Assembly (NCBI GenBank): GCA_045114775.1
Contig: JBGULC010000008.1
Span: 124,001-188,000 of the forward strand
Direction: 5' to 3'
DNA: 64,000 nucleotides
Origin: UBA3792 sp045114775
GTDB taxonomy: Bacteria; Bacillota; Clostridia; Christensenellales; CAG-138
Both the position numbers and the translations under genes were made by a program. The notes under the pieces were generated by a model. The model saw only the letters and a list, made by a program, of their open reading frames with translations, ran no database searches and was not told the origin of the DNA. Each line of letters opens with the position of its first letter. Position 1 is the stretch's first letter. Shown here in pieces: positions 44,247 through 52,684 of the stretch.

Positions 44247-44546
44247 ATGCGTATTTGGGCAAAAACAACTTCACATCAAAAAATACTATCGGAAGTCGTG
44301 CGGGAGTTTACTCTCGCACGACCTTCTGATTATGAGGGCTGGACGCCTGTTCTGCACGAACTTTGTCAAGCGTTGGATCTTTCCCGTCCCATATTACTTG
44401 AAAAGCATGTAAACGAGCTTGATCGGTTTTCGCACACGGTATTCCGGCAAAGCGATTTTTTGGAACCGATCTCGTTTGACCGTTTTGAAATCGAGGTATT
44501 CCCTGAAAAGAAAGAGCATGAAACCGATTCTTTCCGTACATACTAA
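44247..44546 (+). CDS. Conserved-looking small protein of unknown function
   Basis: 99 residues, soluble, with WTPVLHELCQALDLSRPI and FEIEVFPEKKE near the end. No family recognised. It starts five bases after the zinc-ribbon gene stop, probably translated by reinitiation, as only a weak AAGAAG site is present. Confidence 0.65.
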   Translation: MRIWAKTTSHQKILSEVVREFTLARPSDYEGWTPVLHELCQALDLSRPILLEKHVNELDRFSHTVFRQSDFLEPISFDRFEIEVFPEKKEHETDSFRTY

Positions 44547-44567
44547 CGGCGAGAAAGGAGTGATTTC

Positions 44568-44783
44568 ATGAATATCGTTGCCTTGATCCTGATGATCGTC
44601 GGCGCTTTGAACTGGCTTCTGGTCGGTCTGTTCAATTTTAATCTCGTCACATGGATCTTCGGAGCCGGGTCGGTCATATCGATCATACTCTATATCCTCG
44701 TCGGTCTCGGCGGTATCTGGGGGATCGTTATGCTGTTCCAGCACAATGTGCGAAAAACATCGTTCATGAACGATGACACATAA
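44568..44783 (+). CDS. DUF378 family small membrane protein (YuzA-like)
   Basis: 71 residues with two membrane helices and the typical ALNWLLVGLFNFNLV pattern of DUF378. Function unknown in all relatives. GAAAGGAG precedes the start. Confidence 0.88.
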   Translation: MNIVALILMIVGALNWLLVGLFNFNLVTWIFGAGSVISIILYILVGLGGIWGIVMLFQHNVRKTSFMNDDT

Positions 44784-44796
44784 ACGCATATCACGC

Positions 44797-44822
44797 AAAA
44801 GAAGCCGATCGGCTTCTTTTTT
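44797..44822. terminator. Perfect palindromic terminator
   Basis: AAAAGAAGCCGATCGGCTTCTTTT is self-complementary and followed by TT. Confidence 0.8.
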
Positions 44823-44884
44823 AATACTGGATTTTTGCTGCATGATCGGCTATAATGGTACATCATAAACGGAGGAACTTTTCG

Positions 44885-45364
44885 ATGGATTGGATGAATG
44901 ACATAACCGCGCAACTTAAAAAAGGTGCGTTTCTTATGGTCGACGGCAACCCGATGACGATCGGCTGGGCGCAATATGGGATCATTTGGAACAAAGCCAC
45001 ACTTTCCGTCTACGTCCGTCAAAGCCGTTATACGCATGAACTGTTGAAGAATGCAAATACCTTTACCGTCAGTGTCCCGGCTTCCGGCACGCTATCAGAA
45101 GCGTTGGCGTTCTGCGGAACAAAATCAGGACGCGACATCGATAAGATGACTTCACTTCACGCAAAGCTTTCTCCGGCAAGGTATGGCGGGCAGGATGGTT
45201 TTGCAGGATGCCGATATCATATTGAATGCAGGATCCTGTTCCGTACCGATCTTGACGAACATTTTCTCGAAGACGAGAACCTGCGTTCGCGCTATTACGC
45301 GTCCGGAGATCTGCATACCATGTTTGTCGGAGAGATTCTCGGCATTTCGGAGGATGATGCATGA
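44885..45364 (+). CDS. Flavin reductase-like (flavoredoxin-type) protein
   Basis: 159 residues. MTIGWAQYGIIWNKATLSVYVRQSRYTHE resembles the FMN-binding split-barrel of flavin reductase-like proteins found widely in Clostridia. The start at 44885 has GGAGG nine bases upstream; the more upstream ATG at 44855 has none. The 3' end overlaps the next gene (ATGA). Confidence 0.8.
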   Translation: MDWMNDITAQLKKGAFLMVDGNPMTIGWAQYGIIWNKATLSVYVRQSRYTHELLKNANTFTVSVPASGTLSEALAFCGTKSGRDIDKMTSLHAKLSPARYGGQDGFAGCRYHIECRILFRTDLDEHFLEDENLRSRYYASGDLHTMFVGEILGISEDDA

Positions 45365-45855
45365 AAAGAGCGCTTGCCCTCCTCTTTAGCGTTTTGCTTC
45401 TGTTCGGATGCAGTACGCGGCCGACCGGAAATATATATGAACATTCACTGTTTACCGTCTCCCTCCCCGATTCGTTTGAACCTGTTAAAACAGATTCCAT
45501 GATTTGCTTTGCACCGTACGGCGACCCTCTGCTGTCCAGTTCTATCACCTATTATACGACTGAACTCAACCCGTATTTCGACGAGTTTACGGACAGGGAA
45601 TACGTAGAGGCCTTGCAGAAGGCGTGCGGATATGAATCGCTGTCGCTTGCTTCGATCGAATCCCGCAGCATCGACGGCTATACTGCAAAACGGATCGCCT
45701 GTAAGGTACAGATCGATCAGGGGACGCACGATCTGATCGTTTATACCGTGAACGGCGACCGTACATATTTCTTTACGTTGCTGAATCGCGAAGGCGATTC
45801 CTATATCGATGCGTTTGATACCATGATGAAAACCATTCAGTTTGTAAAGCAATGA
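45361..45855 (+). CDS. Small lipoprotein of unknown function
   Basis: Lipoprotein signal with Cys17 (LLLFGC), then a ~145-residue extracellular domain resembling PsbP/DUF-type stress-binding folds (VSLPDSFEPV; FTLLNREGDSYIDAFDTMMKTIQF). Family not named with certainty. Coupled to both neighbours by ATGA overlaps. Confidence 0.75.
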   Translation: MKRALALLFSVLLLFGCSTRPTGNIYEHSLFTVSLPDSFEPVKTDSMICFAPYGDPLLSSSITYYTTELNPYFDEFTDREYVEALQKACGYESLSLASIESRSIDGYTAKRIACKVQIDQGTHDLIVYTVNGDRTYFFTLLNREGDSYIDAFDTMMKTIQFVKQ

Positions 45856-46577
45856 AAAAACTTGTCATGATCACCGGCGCTTCCGGCGGAATCGGCTCCG
45901 CCGTCGCGCTGAAATATGCCGAAGCCGGTTATGCGCTCGTACTTGTTTATCGGAACAATCGAGAGTCGATCGAACGTCTCGTTTCTTCTCTGCCTTCCGA
46001 TACACAATACATTTGTCTTTCCTGCGATCTCTGCGATCCCGCTTCCGTATCGGATCTCATTGCCGAAACACATCGGAGACTCGGCACCGTTTCCGTTCTG
46101 ATCAATTGTGCCGGAATTTCTTTACCGCAAAAGCTGTTTGTCGAGACCGATGACGCAGAATATGAATTTATCTTCCGGACCAATGTGCTCGGTACAATGC
46201 GCCTGACACGGCTGCTCTCGGACGATCTTCGCAAAAATCACGGCTCGGTCGTGAACCTGTCCTCCATGTGGGGTGTATCCGGCGCATCCTGCGAGGTTCT
46301 GTATTCTGCGTCCAAGGCTGCGATCATCGGCTTTACAAAAGCGCTTGCGAAGGAACTCGCGCCATCTGATGTGACCGTCAACTGCGTTGCACCCGGGTTT
46401 ATTCCAACCGCAATGAACGCGCATCTGTCCCCGGAGGACGTCGAAGCGTTCCGTCTCGAAACGCCGCTCTGCCGTCTTGGTACGCCGGAGGACGTCGCCG
46501 ATGCGATCTTCTATCTATCGAATGCGCGATTCGTGACCGGGCAGATCCTTTGCTGTGACGGAGGATATACGATATAA
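45852..46577 (+). CDS. Short-chain dehydrogenase (FabG-like)
   Basis: 241 residues: nucleotide site TGASGGIGSA, NCAG, Ser in NLSSMWG, catalytic YSASKA. The overall sequence is close to 3-oxoacyl-ACP reductases, but it is not next to fatty-acid genes; in Clostridia such copies (YmfI/FabG-like) are common. Substrate uncertain. Confidence 0.85.
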   Translation: MKKLVMITGASGGIGSAVALKYAEAGYALVLVYRNNRESIERLVSSLPSDTQYICLSCDLCDPASVSDLIAETHRRLGTVSVLINCAGISLPQKLFVETDDAEYEFIFRTNVLGTMRLTRLLSDDLRKNHGSVVNLSSMWGVSGASCEVLYSASKAAIIGFTKALAKELAPSDVTVNCVAPGFIPTAMNAHLSPEDVEAFRLETPLCRLGTPEDVADAIFYLSNARFVTGQILCCDGGYTI

Positions 46578-46582
46578 CAACA

Positions 46583-46622
46583 AAAAACCGATCGGAACGA
46601 TCCGACCGGTTTTCTTTTTTCT
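46583..46622. terminator. Convergent terminator between SDR and ROK genes
   Basis: AAAAAACCGATCGGA / TCCGACCGGTTTTCTTTTTT hairpin with A and T runs on both sides. Confidence 0.8.
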
Positions 46623-46626
46623 TTGA

Positions 46627-47517
46627 TTACGATACGATCAATCCTGCGCCGATGATGCCTGCGTCGTTACCTGCAGAGGCGACAACGATCTCCGGGCAGG
46701 TCTCAAAGAAGCATTTCCGCGCAACATCAGCGCGCAGCGGATCGAGCAAAAAGCTTCCCGCGCCGCATACGCCGCCGCCGATGGCGATCCTCTCGGGATC
46801 GAGCAGATTCACGATCGAAGCAAGATAGCTGCCGAGATCGTCTATATAGCTCTTAAACAGTTCTGTGGCTTCTCTGTCTCCTTGTTTCGCAGCTTCGATT
46901 GTTTCCTTTGCGGTATTGCATCCGAACGTATTGCCGTCCACTGCAAGTCTTGTAGCGGAGCAGTACGTTTCCGCACAGCCGTTGACGCCGCAGGTGCAGT
47001 GTCTTCCGCCGTTTCTGAGCACCATATGCCCCGGCTCAGTACCGTTTCCGCGGCCGCCCTGAAACAGCTTCTCGCCCAGGATCAGTCCTCCGCCGATACC
47101 TGTTCCGATCGTGACCAGCATGGACGTCTGCGTTCCTCTGAGTGCGCCGATCCGATGCTCGGCGAGCGTCGCCGCGTCCGCATCGTTGATCAGTACGACC
47201 GATTTTTCAAGCTTTGCTTCAAGCAGACGCTGCAGCGGCGTATGATGGAATCCGAGGTTATGCGCGTCGATCACGATCCCGTTTTTCGGATCCACACTGC
47301 CGGGAACGGCAACGCCGACGCCTATGACATGCTTATCCTCAATGCCGAAACGGTCCAGGATCGTCCGATAGAGTCCGGCGCACGCTGCAATCACGGCATC
47401 CGTTCCCTCTCCGCGCGGAAAACGTACGGATTCTTTCGCGACGAGTCGGTCCTGCTCGTCGATGAGCCCCGCCGCAATATTTGTTCCGCCGATATCGAAT
47501 CCGAATCTGTACATCAT
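46627..47517 (-). CDS. ROK family sugar kinase (glucokinase-like)
   Basis: 296 residues. ATP site DIGGTN at the N-terminus, catalytic Asp in INDADAATLAE, and the ROK zinc motif CTCGVNGCAE. Probably glucokinase. The start at 47517 overlaps the TSCPD gene stop (ATGA). Confidence 0.92.
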   Translation of the reverse strand: MMYRFGFDIGGTNIAAGLIDEQDRLVAKESVRFPRGEGTDAVIAACAGLYRTILDRFGIEDKHVIGVGVAVPGSVDPKNGIVIDAHNLGFHHTPLQRLLEAKLEKSVVLINDADAATLAEHRIGALRGTQTSMLVTIGTGIGGGLILGEKLFQGGRGNGTEPGHMVLRNGGRHCTCGVNGCAETYCSATRLAVDGNTFGCNTAKETIEAAKQGDREATELFKSYIDDLGSYLASIVNLLDPERIAIGGGVCGAGSFLLDPLRADVARKCFFETCPEIVVASAGNDAGIIGAGLIVS

Positions 47518-47762
47518 GCCTTCACCGCCTTTTCTACTGCGAGCGCAAGCTGATCCGCGCAAGACGTGCTGCTGGATCCGCAGGTATTGCCCTTCAGGAT
47601 CTGTACGAGTCTTTCCCCGTCCATTCCCTCTACGAGCTTGCCGATCGCCTTCAGGTTTCCGTTGCATCCGCCCGTAAACACAACGTTATAAACCTTTCCG
47701 TCAACGAGGTCGAAATCGACCTTCGACGAACAAACGTTGCTGACCTTTGAAGTGATGTGCAT
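47514..47762 (-). CDS. TSCPD domain protein
   Basis: 82 residues matching the small TSCPD family (GCNGNLKAIGKLVEG; NTCGSSSTSCADQLA). These are also the C-terminal domain of some vitamin B12-dependent ribonucleotide reductases. Role unknown. The ATG overlaps the acyltransferase stop (TAATG). Confidence 0.85.
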   Translation of the reverse strand: MHITSKVSNVCSSKVDFDLVDGKVYNVVFTGGCNGNLKAIGKLVEGMDGERLVQILKGNTCGSSSTSCADQLALAVEKAVKA

Positions 47763-48976
47763 TATTGTTTCTCCTTTCCCGTGTGTAATATCACCCTTGA
47801 TACAGGTTTTTCCAATCCGTAAGTCAGAAGCGCGGCGACCGTAAACGCGATCACCAACGCGGTAACAGTGACGCTCCACTGCATACCAGGTCCACCGCTT
47901 GCGATATCCTTTCCGCTCTTCGCGCCGAGCGCTCCGCAAAGCCGGACGATCAGCCACTGATGCCAGAGATACAGGTTATAGGAAATCGCCGCGATCGCCG
48001 ACAGAACGCGATTATCGAGCAGTTTCCGAGCCGGTTTGATCGAGATCGAACCGCCGAGCATAAAAACGGTAAACGCAAGCGATAACATATACCGATACTT
48101 CATCTGCCAGACCTGCTGGTTTTCCGCATTTCCCGACCCGGCGCATGCCTGGAACAGCTTGACGATCACATATACGGCTGCCGCTGCAGCGAGCGTGCCG
48201 AGGATCGATGGGATCGCTTTATGCTTCACCTTCTCTGCATACCAGACGTACAGATGCGCCGCCATCATGCCGTTTGCAAATACCGGCAAAAATGTCAGAA
48301 AACGGTTCGCCATGATACGCGGCTCGCCGATTGCGGGTGCAATGCTGTTTGCAAACCAAACGCCGAGCAGCACCATGATCGCATAGACCAAAAGCGGTTT
48401 CCGCTGAAACGCTCTTCCGAGCAACGGAAAGATCAGATACAGCGCGACTTCGATGCAGACCGTCCACATGACCGCAGTGATCGACGTAAACAGATACGTG
48501 TCGTTGAACAGCATCTGCGTAAAGGTCAGATGCGTCAGAAGATCCTTTACGGCAAAGTCGGTTTTTCCGCTGTACGAGCCGCTTACGCATGCAACGATGA
48601 ACATGAAAACCGTCGCAAACAGATAACTCGGTATGATCCGCGCAATCCGCTTCCGGAAAAAGGTCCCCGTCCGGTCCAAAGGGGTGTTCTTGAACGTATT
48701 CCGCGCATACGGCAGATACAGCAGAAACGACGACAGCAGAAGAAGCATGTCCACGCAGAGGTATCCGACGCGTCGGAGCACATCCGGGTAGATCTGTGCA
48801 ACGCCCATCCAGTTCAGAAACGGGGTCTTATAAGCCGGCATCAGCCAGGTTTGCTGCCAAAAATGGAACCACAGCACGAGCAGAACCGCAATCGCACGGA
48901 CGCCGTCAAGCGCGCCGATATGATCCGTATCGACTGCAAAAATCGATTGTATTCCGTTCCCCCTCTGCCGTTCCAT
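47762..48976 (-). CDS. Acyltransferase family 3 (OafA/YrhL-like) membrane protein
   Basis: 404 residues with about ten membrane helices. The N-terminal signature LDGVRAIAVLLVLWFHFW and the later YNLYLWHQW are typical. These enzymes acetylate surface sugars or peptidoglycan. The SGNH hydrolase gene nine bases upstream probably works with it, as these domains often are fused or paired. Confidence 0.88.
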   Translation of the reverse strand: MERQRGNGIQSIFAVDTDHIGALDGVRAIAVLLVLWFHFWQQTWLMPAYKTPFLNWMGVAQIYPDVLRRVGYLCVDMLLLLSSFLLYLPYARNTFKNTPLDRTGTFFRKRIARIIPSYLFATVFMFIVACVSGSYSGKTDFAVKDLLTHLTFTQMLFNDTYLFTSITAVMWTVCIEVALYLIFPLLGRAFQRKPLLVYAIMVLLGVWFANSIAPAIGEPRIMANRFLTFLPVFANGMMAAHLYVWYAEKVKHKAIPSILGTLAAAAAVYVIVKLFQACAGSGNAENQQVWQMKYRYMLSLAFTVFMLGGSISIKPARKLLDNRVLSAIAAISYNLYLWHQWLIVRLCGALGAKSGKDIASGGPGMQWSVTVTALVIAFTVAALLTYGLEKPVSRVILHTGKEKQ

Positions 48977-48984
48977 GCCGTTTT

Positions 48985-49686
48985 TTACCCGTTCCGCGCC
49001 GCGTCCGCGGCATATCCGCGAAGGATCGCGGTATGCGAATGATCTCCTTCTTTGACAAGCTCCGATGCCGACTCGATTGCAGACGGTCCCGTTTCCCTTT
49101 CAAAGTGGACGCCGAAATCGATCAAACCGTCCGAAATCGCCGACAAATCTGTTTTCTCCGTGATGATCGCTGCAAGTGTCGCCGCGATCAAATAATCTCC
49201 GTACGGAGAAGCATGCGAGCCGTCATCCCAAAATAGATTGATTTCCGGATGCTCTGCGTGTACCGTTTCAAACAATTCCGCCATCGGTGCAAGCAATGTT
49301 TGATATTTGTCGGAAAGCGTCCGATAGAGCTTGCTGATCTGCGCAGTATTTTCCGGTTCGTCGCTTCTTGCCCACGTCATGTAAAGCACCGGCTTTGTGC
49401 CGACGCGTTCGCACAGACGAACCAGCTTCTCAAGCGGCGGTTCCGTCTCTTCGACCGGCGGGAGCGGATGTCCGAACTGCTGGATCACGCAATAATCGTA
49501 TCCACCGTACAACAGCGCAAACCGTACGGAAAAATACTCGTCGCAATGCCACTTAAGCGTTCGGTTTGAGAACGCCAGCATCGTGACCTCCGTTCGTTCT
49601 CCGGTCAGCGCCTCGCACATCCCGGCAAACAGATGCGGCATATCATTGAAGTATGTGTGGCTGTTGCCGATGAACAATACCTTCAA
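48985..49686 (-). CDS. SGNH/GDSL-type hydrolase
   Basis: 233 residues: block I FIGNSHTY with nucleophile Ser, a Gly/Asn block, and block V DGSHASPYGDYL with the Asp/His pair. No signal peptide is visible. The pairing with acyltransferase 3 suggests O-acyl handling on glycans (inference). Confidence 0.82.
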   Translation of the reverse strand: MKVLFIGNSHTYFNDMPHLFAGMCEALTGERTEVTMLAFSNRTLKWHCDEYFSVRFALLYGGYDYCVIQQFGHPLPPVEETEPPLEKLVRLCERVGTKPVLYMTWARSDEPENTAQISKLYRTLSDKYQTLLAPMAELFETVHAEHPEINLFWDDGSHASPYGDYLIAATLAAIITEKTDLSAISDGLIDFGVHFERETGPSAIESASELVKEGDHSHTAILRGYAADAARNG

Positions 49687-49698
49687 TGTTCGGATCCC

Positions 49699-50019
49699 TT
49701 ATTCCCACTCGATCGCGCCGATGCTCTCGAGATAGCCTTCGCTGTAGTCCATATAGTCCTCCACGAAGCGCATGCAGTACATTTTCTGTTCCTCAAAGGA
49801 CTTCTGCATCCCGTCGAAAAGGAAATCGAACGCCTTGTCGTCGTCGTAGACCTCGCCGTCGTTGACGCCGCTTGATTCCATGAATTCCTCATCGAGCGCA
49901 ACGATCTTATCCAGCATCGCGTCGAAGACCTCCTCCTTCAGGATCAGGAAATCTCCCTGTTCCATGAAGCGCTGCTTAATGTATTTCTTGGCATTTTCCA
50001 AGCTGTATTCCTGTTCCAT
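49699..50019 (-). CDS. Acidic small protein of unknown function
   Basis: 106 residues, strongly acidic and helical (EEEFMESSGVNDGE region; YMDYSEGYLESIGAIEWE end). No family recognised. CGGAGGATCG precedes the start and a TATAAT-like -10 lies about 30 bases upstream. Confidence 0.7.
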   Translation of the reverse strand: MEQEYSLENAKKYIKQRFMEQGDFLILKEEVFDAMLDKIVALDEEFMESSGVNDGEVYDDDKAFDFLFDGMQKSFEEQKMYCMRFVEDYMDYSEGYLESIGAIEWE

Positions 50020-50085
50020 ACGATCCTCCGTTTGATTGATAACAGGATTATATCACATCCTGCATGATTCTGCTACTGTTTCCGA

Positions 50086-50322
50086 TCAATTTTTTGCGGC
50101 TTCCACAAACCATCGCGGTCCTTCGAAGAATAAAAATCGCTTTTGCCCGTTGATCAGGCAGGTATATCTGAGGCCGCGTCCGCCCGCGCCGATGCTGACG
50201 GCAAAGCGCTCGTCCAGCACCTTCTGGATCTCGAAGCGTCTCCCGTCCTGCCAACATACGAAGCGCGGTCTCGTATGGCCCTCTTCGTCCGTATAGCTTT
50301 CCACACCGACATAGATCTTCAT
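50086..50322 (-). CDS. Small SOS-regulated protein of unknown function
   Basis: 78 residues, beta-rich and basic: IYVGVESYTDEEGHTRPRF, FEIQKVLDERFA, FLFFEGPRWFVEA. Similar short proteins in Clostridia (DUF6504-like in my judgement) tend to accompany Y-family DNA polymerase genes. Here there is no polymerase nearby, but a perfect LexA-type palindrome covers the promoter just after the -10. I infer a DNA-damage role. Confidence 0.7.
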   Translation of the reverse strand: MKIYVGVESYTDEEGHTRPRFVCWQDGRRFEIQKVLDERFAVSIGAGGRGLRYTCLINGQKRFLFFEGPRWFVEAAKN

Positions 50323-50336
50323 ATCTGTTTCCTATT

Positions 50337-50356
50337 ATACGAACATTTGTTCGTAT
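50337..50356. promoter_or_regulatory. LexA (SOS) box
   Basis: ATACGAACATTTGTTCGTAT: the 14-base core CGAAC-N4-GTTCG is the Gram-positive LexA/DinR operator, here extended to 20 bases with only the central A-T/T step fixed by symmetry. It is four bases from the -10 of the small gene. Confidence 0.85.
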
Positions 50357-50360
50357 AACT

Positions 50361-50388
50361 ATTATACCATAGATTCGGGACTTGTCAA
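50361..50388 (-). promoter_or_regulatory. Sigma-A promoter of the SOS-regulated small gene
   Basis: TTGACA (50388-50383), 16 bases, TATAAT (50366-50361) on the minus strand. Its -35 overlaps the -35 of the divergent lipoprotein promoter. Confidence 0.85.
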
Positions 50389-50410
50389 GGCGGGAATTAT
50401 TGAGTATACT
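50382..50410 (+). promoter_or_regulatory. Sigma-A promoter of the ComEC-like lipoprotein gene
   Basis: TTGTCA (50382-50387), 17 bases, TATACT (50405-50410). The start codon is at 50417, six bases after the -10, so the message would be leaderless. Confidence 0.75.
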
Positions 50411-50416
50411 TGGAAT

Positions 50417-51235
50417 ATGAAACGATTCTGTCTTTTTATTGCAGCTCTGCTGTTGCTCATCGGCTGCTCATACGATCCGACGACGTCGGAAAACACGAAA
50501 AAGCTGGATTTCTTCGCCTTTTCGATCGGAAAAGCGGATGCGCTGCTCGTGCGGACCGAGGACGCCGCGATCATGATCGACGCCGGCGAAAACAGCGACG
50601 GTGAAAAACTTGTTGCAAGGCTCCGGTCTCTGGGCGTGGAAAAGCTTGATCTTCTGATCCTGACGCATTTCGACAAGGACCACATAGGCGGCGCGGACGC
50701 CGTCATCCACGGCATTCCGATCGACCGCATCGTGCTTCCGCAGTACGAAAAGGATTCCAAGCAGTATCGGCAGCTTACGGATGCGTTCGGCAATACCTCC
50801 GCGGAGATCGTTTGGCTCAGTCAGGACCTTCAAGAGACCTACGGGGATATGAATGTCTCCGTATGGCCCTCCCCCGTTGCGTTCAACGGCAAGAGCGACA
50901 ATCAGCAGTCGTTGATCACAAAGATCCTGTATGAAGGAAAAACCTATTTGCTGATGGGTGACGCCGAAAAGGAAGAATTGAAGGAGCTGATCTTCAGCGG
51001 ACGCAATCTGACCTGCGATGTGCTGAAGCTGCCGCACCACGGCGTCTATGACGAAAACACCTTTGCTCTGATGACAGCGGCAATGCCGTCGTATGTCGTC
51101 ATCTGCGACTCCGAGAAAAATCCGGCGGAGGAACAGACCTTGGAGGCCATGCAGCTTTATGCGCCCGTTGTTCTGCAAACCAAAAACGGAGACGTTCATC
51201 TGATCGTCTCCGAAGGGGTCTTTCGCATTGAGTAA
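50417..51235 (+). CDS. Lipoprotein with ComEC/metallo-beta-lactamase-fold hydrolase domain
   Basis: 272 residues. Lipobox Cys17 (LLIGC); then a metallo-beta-lactamase fold with THFDKDH (83-89), Asp in LLMGDAEKEE and His in LKLPHHGVYDENT. This is the ComEC C-terminal-like group, which includes extracellular nucleases. As a surface lipoprotein it might act on extracellular DNA or phosphodiesters. No ribosome-binding site is present before the ATG, which agrees with a leaderless message. Confidence 0.85.
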   Translation: MKRFCLFIAALLLLIGCSYDPTTSENTKKLDFFAFSIGKADALLVRTEDAAIMIDAGENSDGEKLVARLRSLGVEKLDLLILTHFDKDHIGGADAVIHGIPIDRIVLPQYEKDSKQYRQLTDAFGNTSAEIVWLSQDLQETYGDMNVSVWPSPVAFNGKSDNQQSLITKILYEGKTYLLMGDAEKEELKELIFSGRNLTCDVLKLPHHGVYDENTFALMTAAMPSYVVICDSEKNPAEEQTLEAMQLYAPVVLQTKNGDVHLIVSEGVFRIE

Positions 51236-51254
51236 TATCGAATATGATCTATCA

Positions 51255-51286
51255 TAAAAGGGATCCGAGCGTTCGGGTCCCTTTTA
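51255..51286. terminator. Convergent terminator
   Basis: TAAAAGGGATCCGA / TCGGGTCCCTTTTA stem with A and T runs; between the lipoprotein and the sigma factor gene. Confidence 0.8.
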
Positions 51287-51294
51287 CGGTCAAT

Positions 51295-52584
51295 TTACAG
51301 GATGTAATCGGTGATGCAGTCGTACCAATGGACGTAGGTCTCGTCGTCGACGATGATGCGCTCGTTTTCTGGCAGAAGCTCGGTCCAGGGACGTTTGTAG
51401 CTGTCCTGCATCCAGTCATTGCGGTTGAAGCGTCTCCAAAGGATCGTTCTTCCGTTTCGATCCAGATACTGCTCTGTCACGACGCCTTCCTCATATGCGC
51501 CTGCGTCGATCACGCAGATCGTATCATAGATCTTTCCGTTGATCGCAACCTCGTAACGACCGACGACATCAAGCATGAACGGCTGTTTCGCGGTCGTGAT
51601 CACACTGCCGCGCTTTTGGATCAAGCCCTTCGGCGCGATATGCGTTTCATTGCCGCAGTTGTCCTTGCCGAAGCCCCAGCTTTGCAGAAATTCGTCTCCG
51701 TCAAGGAAGGTAAAGAGCTTTTTGACGCCTTCCTCAACGTGGCTTTCCGCAAGATACCGGCAGTGCGTGTCGGTAAGCTGCGCAACGAACCGGCGCCTTG
51801 CAACGTCCGCGCCGTCGATCTTATTGCAGTCCATCGGATCATATTCGACCGCTTCGATCTCGACGCCTTCGATCCCATGCACCTCTGCACGACCCGTCAC
51901 TTCCATATCGCACTGCTCGGTCCTTTTGCGCTTCGGGAAATCGTACATTGCCCAGCTAAGCTTCTCGCCGAGCTTCGGCACGATGAGCCAGCCCATCATT
52001 TCTTCCCAGCAGACCGCGAATGGTTCGCCTTCGACTTCTTTGATCTGATAATCCGGCATATACTCCGGCATAAGCTTTCGATTGTTCTTCATAACGGTTT
52101 CTCCTTTCGGTTTTTCCGGGTACAGTTCCATAAACTGCCGCTTTGCGTGGAACAGGCGGCTTTTGACCGTGCCGACCGGAATGCCGAGCCGGCTTGCGAT
52201 CTCCGCCTGCCTTAGATCCCTGAAATAGCTGAGATACAGGATCTGCTTGTCAGTGCCGCCGAGCTTTTCGAGCGTTTCTCGCACGACGACCCTTGTCGTG
52301 ACGCCGTGAATGCCGGTCGTCAGCGACGTTTCGCCGAGTGATTCCAGAGGGATCTCCATGCGCTTCGCTTTTTTGCGGAAATAGTCGTTGCACTTATTCC
52401 GTGCGATGCCGAGGATCCACGGCTTGAACGCAGCTTCGTCGGAAAGCGTTTCCGTGCCGCGATACGCTGCCGTCAGAACCTCCTGGAGGATATCCTCCGC
52501 ATCCTGAAGATTTCCGACGTGAAATTTCACAAAACGTTCCAACGACGGCATATTGTCCGCAGCAAGCGTTTCAAAGTCGATCAT
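51295..52584 (-). CDS. ECF-type sigma factor with long C-terminal extension
   Basis: 429 residues. The first ~165 are a complete ECF sigma factor: region 2 (NLQDAEDILQEVLTAAYRG; FKPWILGIARNKCNDYFRKK) and region 4 (QAEIASRLGIPVGTVKSRLFHAKRQF). The next ~260 residues form a soluble domain that I do not recognise, rich in aromatic residues (WEEMMGWLIVPKLGEKLSWAMYDFPKRKRTE; WTELLPENERIIVDDETY). An internal Met after the sigma part (KGETVMKNNRK) has no stop before it, so this is a true fusion. There is no anti-sigma gene next to it, so the C-terminal domain may act as the sensor. GAGGTGAG precedes the start at 52584. Confidence 0.85.
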   Translation of the reverse strand: MIDFETLAADNMPSLERFVKFHVGNLQDAEDILQEVLTAAYRGTETLSDEAAFKPWILGIARNKCNDYFRKKAKRMEIPLESLGETSLTTGIHGVTTRVVVRETLEKLGGTDKQILYLSYFRDLRQAEIASRLGIPVGTVKSRLFHAKRQFMELYPEKPKGETVMKNNRKLMPEYMPDYQIKEVEGEPFAVCWEEMMGWLIVPKLGEKLSWAMYDFPKRKRTEQCDMEVTGRAEVHGIEGVEIEAVEYDPMDCNKIDGADVARRRFVAQLTDTHCRYLAESHVEEGVKKLFTFLDGDEFLQSWGFGKDNCGNETHIAPKGLIQKRGSVITTAKQPFMLDVVGRYEVAINGKIYDTICVIDAGAYEEGVVTEQYLDRNGRTILWRRFNRNDWMQDSYKRPWTELLPENERIIVDDETYVHWYDCITDYIL

Positions 52585-52684
52585 GTTCTCACCTCTTTTC
52601 CTTTGCTTTGAGGACGTCTTCACCTATTAAGTCGCAGAAAGAAACCGAAAGGTTCACGGAAAAGGAATATATTATTTGGCACAA

